NCBI GenBank assembly: GCA_945888515.1
Contig: CAMDAD010000009.1
Location: 62,001 to 126,000 of the forward strand
DNA: 64,000 nucleotides
Reading direction: 5' to 3'
Source: Akkermansia muciniphila
GTDB taxonomy: Bacteria; Verrucomicrobiota; Verrucomicrobiia; Verrucomicrobiales; Akkermansiaceae
A model generated the notes under the pieces. That model had not been told where the DNA came from, ran no database searches, and worked only from the letters and a program-made list of their open reading frames with translations. A program made the position numbers and the translations under genes. Shown here piece after piece: positions 53,433 through 60,430 of the stretch. How positions within the stretch are numbered: position 1 is the stretch's first letter; the number at the start of each line of letters is the position of its first letter.

Positions 53433-54044
53433 TTAGCGGGAGTAAAGCTCCACGATCAACTGCTCGTTGACCATTGGATCTACGTCTGAACGCTCTGGCA
53501 CGCGGGAGATGGTGCCTTCGAGCGCATTGCGATCGAGAGTCAACCAGTCCACCAAAGGCACCGCTTGGGTGAGGTCCAGCATGCGCAGGCCCATTTGCTG
53601 CGAGGAAGGCTTGGCGGCGAGTTTGATCACGTCACCGGCTTTGCACTCGTAGCTGGCGATGTCCACCACGTGACCGTTCACCAGCACGTGGCCGTGATTG
53701 ACCAACTGACGGGCTGCCTGACGGGTGTTACCGAAGCCGAGGCGGTAGCAAACATTGTCGAGGCGGAGCTCGAGCAATTGCAGGATGATTTCACCGGTGA
53801 TGCCACGACGACGAGCTGCCTCTTCGTAGTAACCGCGGAATTGTTTTTCGAGAACACCGTATTGGAAACGGAGTTTTTGTTTTTCACCAAGAGCTACCGA
53901 GTATTCACTCTTCTTCTTACGACCGGCGCGGATGCCGTGCTGGCCGGGTGGGAAATTGCGACGCTCCAACGACTTGTTGGAACCAAACAAAGGCACACCG
54001 AAGCGGCGGCTGATTCTTGTGCGGGGACCTGTATAACGTGCCAT
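53433..54044 (-). CDS. rpsD: 30S ribosomal protein S4
   Basis: A 203-residue 16S rRNA-binding protein that nucleates the body of the small subunit. It begins MARYTGPRTRISRRFGVPLF, carries RRNFPPGQHGIRAGRKKKSEY, LREKQ-like GEKQKLRFQYGVLEKQFRGYYEEA (about residues 55-77) and the S4 RNA-binding fold LELRLDNVCYRLGFGNTRQAARQLVNHGHVLVNG (about residues 98-131). I chose the ATG at 54044, which gives the standard start; upstream in-frame codons overlap rpsK. No Cys-x-Cys zinc pair is present (the C-minus type). It is last in its operon. Confidence 0.97.
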   Translation of the reverse strand: MARYTGPRTRISRRFGVPLFGSNKSLERRNFPPGQHGIRAGRKKKSEYSVALGEKQKLRFQYGVLEKQFRGYYEEAARRRGITGEIILQLLELRLDNVCYRLGFGNTRQAARQLVNHGHVLVNGHVVDIASYECKAGDVIKLAAKPSSQQMGLRMLDLTQAVPLVDWLTLDRNALEGTISRVPERSDVDPMVNEQLIVELYSR

Positions 54045-54070
54045 GATCTTGTAAGTGTAAAAATTGGGGA

Positions 54071-54595
54071 TTAGACGCGACGAGCTTTTTTCGGACGGCA
54101 ACCGTTGTGGGGAACGGGGGTCACGTCGTCGATAGAGATAATTTCGATGCCGATGGTTTGCACGGCACGCACAGCGGACTCGCGGCCAGAACCCGGACCT
54201 TTCACGCGCACTTCCGCCTCGCGGAGGCCGTGACCCATGGCTTGGCGGCAGGCATCTTGGCACACGACCTGAGCCGCATACGCCGTGCTCTTGCGTGAAC
54301 CTTTAAAGCCCATCTTACCAGCGCTGGACCAGCCGAGCGCGTTGCCCAGCGCATCCGTCACGGAAACGAGAGTGTTGTTGAAGGTGGAGGTGACGTGAAC
54401 AATACCTTTGGTAATGTTTTTCGAACCCTTGGCCTTGTGAATCTTGACCACTTGCTCTTCGCCACCAGCGATTTCAGCAAAGATGTCGCGACGCTCTTCT
54501 TTTTTAGGAGCCACGGCCTCGGCGGCGGCAGCAGGCGCTTCTACGGCAGGAGCTGCCACTTGTGGTTCGATCGAATTGTTTGTTTCCTCAGACAT
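54071..54595 (-). CDS. rpsK: 30S ribosomal protein S11 with N-terminal extension
   Basis: A 174-residue protein. The S11 core starts near residue 50 ([20 protein letters not shown]) and has the usual [34 protein letters not shown] and the C-terminal [18 protein letters not shown]. Ordinary S11 has 125-130 residues, so about 45 are extra: [20 protein letters not shown], then more Ala/Pro/Glu and [15 protein letters not shown]. The extension is acidic and low-complexity, the reverse of the basic tails usual in ribosomal proteins. It lies between rpsM and rpsD, with 16 bp to rpsM and 26 bp to rpsD. Confidence 0.96.
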   Translation of the reverse strand: MSEETNNSIEPQVAAPAVEAPAAAAEAVAPKKEERRDIFAEIAGGEEQVVKIHKAKGSKNITKGIVHVTSTFNNTLVSVTDALGNALGWSSAGKMGFKGSRKSTAYAAQVVCQDACRQAMGHGLREAEVRVKGPGSGRESAVRAVQTIGIEIISIDDVTPVPHNGCRPKKARRV

Positions 54596-54611
54596 AGTAA
54601 TGGAGATCTAA

Positions 54612-54980
54612 TTATTTCTTAACGCCCACGGTTTTCTTCTTACCTTTGCGAGTGCGTGCGTTGGTGCGGGTGCGCTGACCACGCACGGGCAAGCCGCGCT
54701 TGTGGCGGATGCCGCGGTAGCAGTTGATCGACGTCAAGCGCTTCAGCGAAACCTGACGCTCACGACGAAGGTCACCTTCGATGGCGATGCCGTTGCTCTG
54801 GATCGCTTGGGCGATTTTCACGAGTTGCTCCTCGGAAAGTTGCCCCGTGCGGATGTCGGGATCAATCCCGGCTTGCTCAAGGATCTTCGTGGCAGTCGGA
54901 CGACCGATGCCATAAATGAACGGAAGAGAAGCTTCGATGCGCTTCTCATTTGGAATTTCAATACCGAAAATGCGGGCCAT
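54612..54980 (-). CDS. rpsM: 30S ribosomal protein S13
   Basis: A 122-residue small-subunit head protein. The start [21 protein letters not shown] is standard for S13, as are [20 protein letters not shown], the helix-two-turn-helix [20 protein letters not shown] and the basic tail [20 protein letters not shown]. The ATG at 54980 gives the normal length; a longer frame upstream is not conserved. It opens the rpsM-rpsK-rpsD unit. The usual neighbours rpmJ and infA are not upstream; ybeY is. Confidence 0.97.
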   Translation of the reverse strand: MARIFGIEIPNEKRIEASLPFIYGIGRPTATKILEQAGIDPDIRTGQLSEEQLVKIAQAIQSNGIAIEGDLRRERQVSLKRLTSINCYRGIRHKRGLPVRGQRTRTNARTRKGKKKTVGVKK

Positions 54981-55113
54981 GATGTTTGCGTAGATTCGCG
55001 TTAAAGCGCATGCGACAGAGTTGGTGAAGCGATGCGGGGCGGCGTTGATACCAGAGATTGACACACTGGCAAGCATGAAATGAAAAAAAAATCATTTTTT
55101 CTGCATCCAGAGC

Positions 55114-55617
55114 TCATTTTCCGAAAAATTTGGCATTTTCCTCCGCAAAAACCCCAAAATCCTCTCGCATCCAGAACTCCTCCACTAAACGCTCTTGAAT
55201 CGCCTCCATAACGATCTTTCGGCTTTCCTGATCATCAAGATAACCTGCCAAATGGAGCATGCCATGGATGATATAGCGAAGCAGTTCACGCAACACCGGC
55301 TCGCCATGTTCCGCAGCTTGGGCCGCTGCTACCGCCGGGCAAATGACCAACTCGCCATGCAAAAATGTGATCACATCCGTCTCGCCCGCCACGTCCATGA
55401 ACTCGCGATGGATGCGATCCGAATCCGCACGACTGACAAAAGCAATCTCCAGCTCGTCGATGTCTAACAAATGATGAGCCTCACACGCATGTTCCACCAC
55501 CATCGTCCATGCCTGAGATGTCGCATCACGAAGCGCCTGTTGCCACTCTTGAGGCAGGGCCACTTCTTGCTGATGGTCGATCATCTCGACAGCGAAAAGC
55601 TCTTTTCTCATGTGCAT
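55114..55617 (-). CDS. ybeY: Endoribonuclease YbeY
   Basis: A 167-residue metal-dependent RNase for 16S rRNA 3' maturation and ribosome quality control. The family landmarks are INE/LDIDELEIAFVSRADSDRIHREFMDVAGETDVITF (about residues 50-88) and the metal site RYIIHGMLHLAGYLDDQE. The consensus is His-Gly-x-Leu-His-Leu-x-Gly-Tyr-Asp-His; here the first two His are present and the third ligand position is Asp (GYLDD). It follows pgpH by 2 bp. The pgpH-ybeY pairing is familiar from other phyla and supports the call. Start codons at 55617, 55611 and 55584 are all possible. Confidence 0.9.
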   Translation of the reverse strand: MHMRKELFAVEMIDHQQEVALPQEWQQALRDATSQAWTMVVEHACEAHHLLDIDELEIAFVSRADSDRIHREFMDVAGETDVITFLHGELVICPAVAAAQAAEHGEPVLRELLRYIIHGMLHLAGYLDDQESRKIVMEAIQERLVEEFWMREDFGVFAEENAKFFGK

Positions 55618-55619
55618 CC

Positions 55620-57257
55620 TCAGGACTCAATGAATTCTTTTTTCTCCACTGCAGCCTTTCCCCCACTCGTCTTGCGATCTAACGGATCCTCCGTTTTTGT
55701 GTAGCTGATCCGGCTATGCAACATGCTGCGCAGCGTATTGGCGAAACTATCTCGCACTTTCGTTAATTCGCGCAAGGTCAGCGTGCAGTCATCGAGTTGA
55801 CCATCCGCCCAGCGCTTGCGCACGATGTCATCCACGAGTCCGCGGATCTTAATCGGGTTCGGTTTTTTCAGAGTGCGGGAAGCGCTTTCGATTGCATCAG
55901 CCAAGCTCAAAATGCCCGTCTCCTTGGACCTTGGTCGCGGGCCTGGATAGCGGAAATTTTTGTCATCGATCTGTGGCAAGTCCTCGGCATTCTCCAATCC
56001 CTTGCCCACCTTATCCTCCTCCTGAGCCTTCTGCTCTTGGCATTTTCGATAGAAAAAATATACCATCGAGTCGCCATGATGCTCGAGGATGGCATCAATG
56101 ATACGAGGGTTCAGCTTGTGTTTCAGCGCCATGTCCACGCCATCCTTGACATGAGCGATGATCACCAGCGCACTCATCGTAGGTGTAAGGGCATCGTGCG
56201 GATTCTCCATCCCATCGGCTTGATTCTCGATGAAATACTCCGGTTTCTTCAACTTACCCACATCGTGAAAATACGCACAGGCACGACACAGTGCCGCATT
56301 AGCACCGATGGCTTCCGCGGCCGATTCCGCCAATGATGCCATCACGAGACTGTGGTGAAACGTCCCAGGGGCGTCCAATTGCATTTGCTTGAGCAGCGGG
56401 TGATTGAGATCGCATAACTCGAGCCAACTGATATTGGTCGTTAGAGAAAACGCCCCTTCCAACAAAGGCAGCAGTCCACTCACGATGAGTGCCGTGATGA
56501 AACCGACTCCGAAGGCAACGGCAAACATGGCACCGTCAGAAAGCAGTCGATCTTGCCCAGCCAATGCGGACGGTTGGAGGATCTCTCCGTAAATGATGGC
56601 AAATAGCAGCGAGAGTCCTCCGGCATAAATCCCCGCCCGCAGCAACTGCGCCCGTTTGCGAACACGACTGGTCAAAATCACCACCGCCATGCAGCATGCG
56701 AGACTCATGATCAGATAGACCACCATCTCGGAGGCTGGAACCAGCAATGTGCCAGCGATGCTCACAAAAATCGCACTAAAGGTTCCCGCCCTGCGCCCCA
56801 AGAGTATTGAGTGCACCATCGGCGCGAGCGCGAAAGGAATTAGCAGCAGTTTATACTCACTGCGCCAATGATAAGTATCCACCCCGTATGAAATCAAACA
56901 AACCAGACTCAGATGCAAAAGCAAACCTCCCAGCAAAAGTAATACTACACCATTTTTCCGCATCAATTCACGATGATTCAGTCGCAGCATGATGACCGCA
57001 GTGACTGCCACCACGGCCGCGCTAATCACTTGTTGCCAAGCATGGGAAGCCCACTTATCGATATCCGCATGGGGTTGGCGCACGACCAGTGCGATCAAAT
57101 AAACCACAAAGGCCACGATGAGAAGCCAGTGCACCCACTGAGCACTGCCGAGGAAGGCGGTAAAACGATCTTCCGCATCATAAACACGACGTTTTTTACC
57201 GGAAGATAGCCCTTGCTGAGCCAACTTCCATCGTTTGAACGCATCCCAAAATCCCAC
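55620..57257 (-). CDS. pgpH: HD-domain c-di-AMP phosphodiesterase (PgpH-like)
   Basis: A 545-residue membrane protein with about seven helices between residues 40 and 300 (the 7TMR-HD arrangement) and a C-terminal cytoplasmic HD domain. Metal and catalytic residues are visible in GTFHHSLVMASLAESAAEAIG, RACAYFHDVGKLKKPEYF (His-Asp pair), MSALVIIAHVKDGVDMA and AILEHHGDSMVYFFYRK. PgpH cleaves c-di-AMP to pApA. Firmicute PgpH is about 700 residues with a large extracytoplasmic 7TM-7TMR-HDED domain before the helices; here that domain is absent, since the first helix begins near residue 40. It starts at a GTG (57255-57257), sits next to ybeY as in other phyla, and a 16-bp palindrome lies about 100 bp upstream. 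Confidence 0.9.
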   Translation of the reverse strand: MGFWDAFKRWKLAQQGLSSGKKRRVYDAEDRFTAFLGSAQWVHWLLIVAFVVYLIALVVRQPHADIDKWASHAWQQVISAAVVAVTAVIMLRLNHRELMRKNGVVLLLLGGLLLHLSLVCLISYGVDTYHWRSEYKLLLIPFALAPMVHSILLGRRAGTFSAIFVSIAGTLLVPASEMVVYLIMSLACCMAVVILTSRVRKRAQLLRAGIYAGGLSLLFAIIYGEILQPSALAGQDRLLSDGAMFAVAFGVGFITALIVSGLLPLLEGAFSLTTNISWLELCDLNHPLLKQMQLDAPGTFHHSLVMASLAESAAEAIGANAALCRACAYFHDVGKLKKPEYFIENQADGMENPHDALTPTMSALVIIAHVKDGVDMALKHKLNPRIIDAILEHHGDSMVYFFYRKCQEQKAQEEDKVGKGLENAEDLPQIDDKNFRYPGPRPRSKETGILSLADAIESASRTLKKPNPIKIRGLVDDIVRKRWADGQLDDCTLTLRELTKVRDSFANTLRSMLHSRISYTKTEDPLDRKTSGGKAAVEKKEFIES

Positions 57258-57358
57258 AGCGGTATTGACTAGAGTTTGTAAAGCGCCTGAGACCTAGGAG
57301 AAACAGGTGCGGGAGTGAGAAAGTAAGGCCAGAAAAGAATTCTGGCAAGTCCATAAGC

Positions 57359-57374
57359 TCAAACGATCGTTTGA
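57359..57374. promoter_or_regulatory. Perfect 16-bp palindrome upstream of pgpH
   Basis: TCAAACGATCGTTTGA reads the same on both strands with no spacer. It lies 102 bp before the pgpH start and 49 bp after the stop of the small gene ending at 57423. That position suits an operator of a dimeric repressor rather than a terminator, since no T-run follows on the minus strand. Confidence 0.4.
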
Positions 57375-57422
57375 TAATCTGCTACAGACAAAAGACCATA
57401 CAGAAAAAGCGCAAGGACGATA

Positions 57423-57647
57423 TCAGGCGGCGATATCGTAAATCTCCGCGATCTTCTTGAAGATCCGGTCGCGACGCTCGCGGGCTTTTTCCACATCCTT
57501 TGTTTTGAGAGAAAACCGCATTCTTTCTGAAGTAGCATCTGATTTGTGTATCGTCACATGGCACCACCAAATGCCGCGGTTATTCCAAAGATGATGATTT
57601 TCATTTCCATCGTTGATTTTCATAACGATTTTAGAAGTCTTCTTCAT
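57423..57647 (-). CDS. Small integrase-arm-like protein, copy 2
   Basis: A 74-residue basic protein (ATG at 57647; an earlier ATG at 57665 is possible). The central motif is NENHHLWNNRGIWWCHVTIH, then SERMRFSLKTKDVEKARER and RDRIFKKIAEI. Two or three beta strands followed by a long charged helix, with a Thr-Lys-Asp-x-Glu-Lys-Ala-Arg turn, is the layout of the N-terminal arm-binding (AP2-like) domain of tyrosine integrases, here without any catalytic domain. It is a close paralogue of the gene ending at 57732, with about 43 of 69 aligned residues identical. DNA binding is inferred. Confidence 0.65.
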   Translation of the reverse strand: MKKTSKIVMKINDGNENHHLWNNRGIWWCHVTIHKSDATSERMRFSLKTKDVEKARERRDRIFKKIAEIYDIAA

Positions 57648-57686
57648 GCCAGCAACGAATAACACACTTGTATGACAACAGCAACT

Positions 57687-57724
57687 AAAAAAACAAAAAA
57701 AAGTACAGATCTAGCAATCAGTAC
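57687..57724 (-). terminator. Terminator between the twin small genes
   Basis: On the minus strand GTACTGAT pairs with ATCTGTAC (one mismatch) around TGCTAG, followed by TTTTTTTTGTTTTTTT. It ends transcription after the small gene ending at 57732, so the second copy must have its own promoter. Confidence 0.7.
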
Positions 57725-57731
57725 AGTCGAG

Positions 57732-57974
57732 TCAAGCCGCGCAATGCGGCATATCGCTCAATTGCTGAAAAATCCGATCACGGCGAATGCGTGCTTTTTC
57801 CAACTCGCGTGTTTTTAGCGAAAAGCGCATGCGTTTGGCAGTTCCGTCCGATTGATGAATGGTAAGATGACACCACCAAACACCACGGTTGTTCCACAAA
57901 TGATGATTTTCGTTGGTCTCATTCACGCGAAGTGAAAGTTTGGAAAATTGGAGTGTCATCTTGTCTGTATTCAT
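57732..57974 (-). CDS. Small integrase-arm-like protein, copy 1
   Basis: An 80-residue protein (ATG at 57974; a longer frame to 58064 has no similarity to the paralogue). It repeats the pattern of its neighbour: NENHHLWNNRGVWWCHLTIH, then AKRMRFSLKTRELEKARIRR and DRIFQQLSDM, and ends Cys-Ala-Ala. The Trp-Trp-Cys-His strand and the basic helix are strictly shared. It lies between the cystathionine gamma-synthase-like gene and a strong terminator. Stand-alone arm-like domains could act as small DNA-binding regulators; no target or mobile element is identified. Confidence 0.65.
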   Translation of the reverse strand: MNTDKMTLQFSKLSLRVNETNENHHLWNNRGVWWCHLTIHQSDGTAKRMRFSLKTRELEKARIRRDRIFQQLSDMPHCAA

Positions 57975-58064
57975 AGTGCGCTCCCAGAGCATAGATCTCA
58001 CCCCGAAGATGTCCATGTGACATTGCGCAAAAGAATTGTGTTTTTGCGCAACTCCTGTGATCAC

Positions 58065-59573
58065 TCAGATCTCATCCAATGCCGCCTGAAAAGTATCACA
58101 GATTTTCTGCGATCCCTCTGTACCGACGCTGACACGCAACAAGTGACCAGGCACACCGCAACCCTCAGCCCACGGAAGTTCGCGATAGTGCGCTAACTGC
58201 GTGTAAGGACAGATGAGAGTGAAAGGAGTGCCGAATGATGGCCCTTTGCAAACTTGCAGCATATCGTAGAGTCTGGCGGTTTTTTTTGCCGCTTTGAGAG
58301 TGAACGAGAGCAACCCTCCATAACCGCCCTGCGGCCTGCGCAAAGCATCGTATTCCGATCGACAGGTAACAGACGGATGCCAGACCTTGTCGACAGCGGG
58401 ATGCGATTGCAACAACCCAACCAAGGCCAATGCACTTTCATTTGCACTGCTCCACAACGGTTCACTGTGACGAAGATTCGATAATAGCGCGAGACCATCC
58501 CCCGCATAAAGCGGCGCGCACTCAGAGACCTCACCTGCGAGAGATACTGAGAAATCAGCACTGAAGGGGCTATCCTCGCGCACACAGGCCATGCCTGCCA
58601 TCACATCACCTGCTCCTGAAATCCATTTGGTGAGGCTGGTCGTGACGACATCGGCATAGCGCAGCACATCCACATTACCCGGACAAGCGGTAGAATCATC
58701 AACGATCAACGGCGTGCCGCTCAGGCGACAGGCCTCTGAGATCATGGGCAAGTTCACCGTGCGCAGCAGAGGATTGCTCGGCACCTCAAGGAACACACCC
58801 GCAAATTCCCCCTGGCGCACCCGATGCAGCGCCTCATCCAAAGATTCACCGGAGCCTTGGTTTAGAAACACCACGCCGTTGCCGAACATTTCCTGCACCT
58901 TAAGGCAATCCACATAAGGGAATTCAATCTGTAAGGTTTTTTTGCCCATGCGCAGGCCAGGCAAGCTGCGCAACACCGAGGTGCAGGCCGCCATGCCGCT
59001 GGCAAAAACAAAAATCTGATCCTTACCGACGCCCACAATCTTGCCAATTTTCGCACGCAAGATTTTCGATCGCCCCGAAGGCGCTGAATTACCATCGAGA
59101 ATATCGATCGCTTGGCGACTGCTCACGACTTCACCCGAAAAACGCCAGTAATCGACTGCTACAGCGCTTGCTTTGTCGGGAACAATCAATGCCTGCAAGC
59201 CATGGAAACTCGCGATACGCGCAGCCACTTCGGCGCGCCGTTCCACAAACCGTTGCGCCCGCTGCGCCGAGACCCGCGAGGGAAACAGCACCACTGAGTG
59301 ACCTTCACTGGCCAACTCTTTTTTTGCCACCTCAAACAATCGCTCGACAGCAGGATGTCGGAAAAACCGCGGATAGCCTGCTCGCATCTTACGCACCACT
59401 CTGTCGCGGCCCTCTTCGTAATCGATTACCGCTTTCCAGTTCGGCAAGCAAACCGAGACGGCGTGAAGGGAATCCGGGAGGGCAATGCCCAAGTCTTCTT
59501 CGCTCCACGCTGGATTCTCTATTAGGTTACGCATTGCCGAAAATGGTATAACAGTCGCTTGCTTTCGTGCCAA
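58065..59573 (-). CDS. PLP-dependent cystathionine gamma-synthase-like enzyme
   Basis: A 502-residue protein of the Cys/Met metabolism PLP family. The catalytic domain has the PLP-lysine Lys316 in VTTSLTKWISGAGDVMAG, the Asp of the pyridine nitrogen in PLIVDDSTACPGNVD, and the phosphate loop FASGMAACTSVLRSL. The first 150 residues (LPDSLHAVSVCLPNWKAVIDYEEG and on) form an extra N-terminal domain not found in the usual bacterial enzymes of about 390 residues, but present in fungal-type cystathionine gamma-synthases as far as I recall. The C-terminus (PGHLLRVSVGTEGSQKICDT) is the standard end of the family. Likely role: transsulfuration toward methionine; other gamma-replacement reactions cannot be excluded. 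A start at 59534 is possible. Confidence 0.82.
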   Translation of the reverse strand: MARKQATVIPFSAMRNLIENPAWSEEDLGIALPDSLHAVSVCLPNWKAVIDYEEGRDRVVRKMRAGYPRFFRHPAVERLFEVAKKELASEGHSVVLFPSRVSAQRAQRFVERRAEVAARIASFHGLQALIVPDKASAVAVDYWRFSGEVVSSRQAIDILDGNSAPSGRSKILRAKIGKIVGVGKDQIFVFASGMAACTSVLRSLPGLRMGKKTLQIEFPYVDCLKVQEMFGNGVVFLNQGSGESLDEALHRVRQGEFAGVFLEVPSNPLLRTVNLPMISEACRLSGTPLIVDDSTACPGNVDVLRYADVVTTSLTKWISGAGDVMAGMACVREDSPFSADFSVSLAGEVSECAPLYAGDGLALLSNLRHSEPLWSSANESALALVGLLQSHPAVDKVWHPSVTCRSEYDALRRPQGGYGGLLSFTLKAAKKTARLYDMLQVCKGPSFGTPFTLICPYTQLAHYRELPWAEGCGVPGHLLRVSVGTEGSQKICDTFQAALDEI

Positions 59574-59611
59574 GCAAAATCGTGCTCTCTAGCAGAACGA
59601 CGAGAGTATGA

Positions 59612-60355
59612 TCAATCGCGACGTCCCAGCAACTGCAAAAGGTAATACATCAACATCGCAATCGAGCCCACGGCAGCGGCCACATAGGTCATCGCAGCCC
59701 AGAACAAAGCGTTCTTTGCGCGATCGTGCTCCATGCTATTAGCCAAGCCGCTGCTCTCCAGCCATATCATGGCGCGTCGACTCGCATCGAACTCCACCGG
59801 CAAGGTCACCAATGAAAAGGCCGTAGTGACACCGAGGCAAGCCACGATCACCCAGATCAGCATGCCATTACCCATGGCGAACATTCCGACAAATCCCAAA
59901 AACATCACCATATTCATCAACTGACTGGCTAGGTTTACCACGGGAACCATGCGCGAGCGGAAGCCGAGCCATGCGTAGGCTTGCTGGTGTTGCACCGCAT
60001 GTCCGCACTCGTGTGCCGCCACTGCCGCAGCCGCCACGCTGTTCATGTGGTAGACGGACTCGCTGAGGTTGACGGTTTTTTGCATGGGATCGTAATGATC
60101 GGTGAGGTGGCCGTTCACTTGAATCACTTTGACGTCGCGAATTCCGTGACTGCGCAACATCATCTCCGCCACCTCAGCACCAGTGACCCGTAGCGGGATC
60201 TTTGAGTATTCATTAAATCTCCGTTTGAGTGTAGAGCTAATCAGATAACTCAAGAGCATGGTGCCACCCATGATGACCCAGTAGCCCATGCCGATTCCCA
60301 TGAAGCCGGTGTGCGACTCCACGCTTGATTGCAATAACATCGATAAGTTTATCAT
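59612..60355 (-). CDS. YugP-type zinc metallopeptidase (membrane)
   Basis: About 247 residues, predicted membrane protein of the neutral zinc metallopeptidase family 2 (YugP). A first helix (GYWVIMGGTMLLSYLISSTL) is followed by PLRVTGAEVAEMMLRSHGI and then LTDHYDPMQKTVNLSESVYH, a block always seen ahead of the active site in this family. The zinc motif is His115-Glu-Cys-Gly-His119 in AAHECGHAVQHQQAY. Three further helices follow, with VEFDASRRAMIWLES between the last two, another family block. Substrate unknown. It is separated from its minus-strand neighbours by fewer than 80 bp on the downstream side, so an operon is possible. The ATG at 60355 was preferred over one at 60430. Confidence 0.9.
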   Translation of the reverse strand: MINLSMLLQSSVESHTGFMGIGMGYWVIMGGTMLLSYLISSTLKRRFNEYSKIPLRVTGAEVAEMMLRSHGIRDVKVIQVNGHLTDHYDPMQKTVNLSESVYHMNSVAAAAVAAHECGHAVQHQQAYAWLGFRSRMVPVVNLASQLMNMVMFLGFVGMFAMGNGMLIWVIVACLGVTTAFSLVTLPVEFDASRRAMIWLESSGLANSMEHDRAKNALFWAAMTYVAAAVGSIAMLMYYLLQLLGRRD

Positions 60356-60430
60356 AACTGGAGAAAAGAATAACCGAAATCGGCAACTCTGCAAGAAGGA
60401 GCGCGTGAGAAAATACGGAGAATTTTCCAA

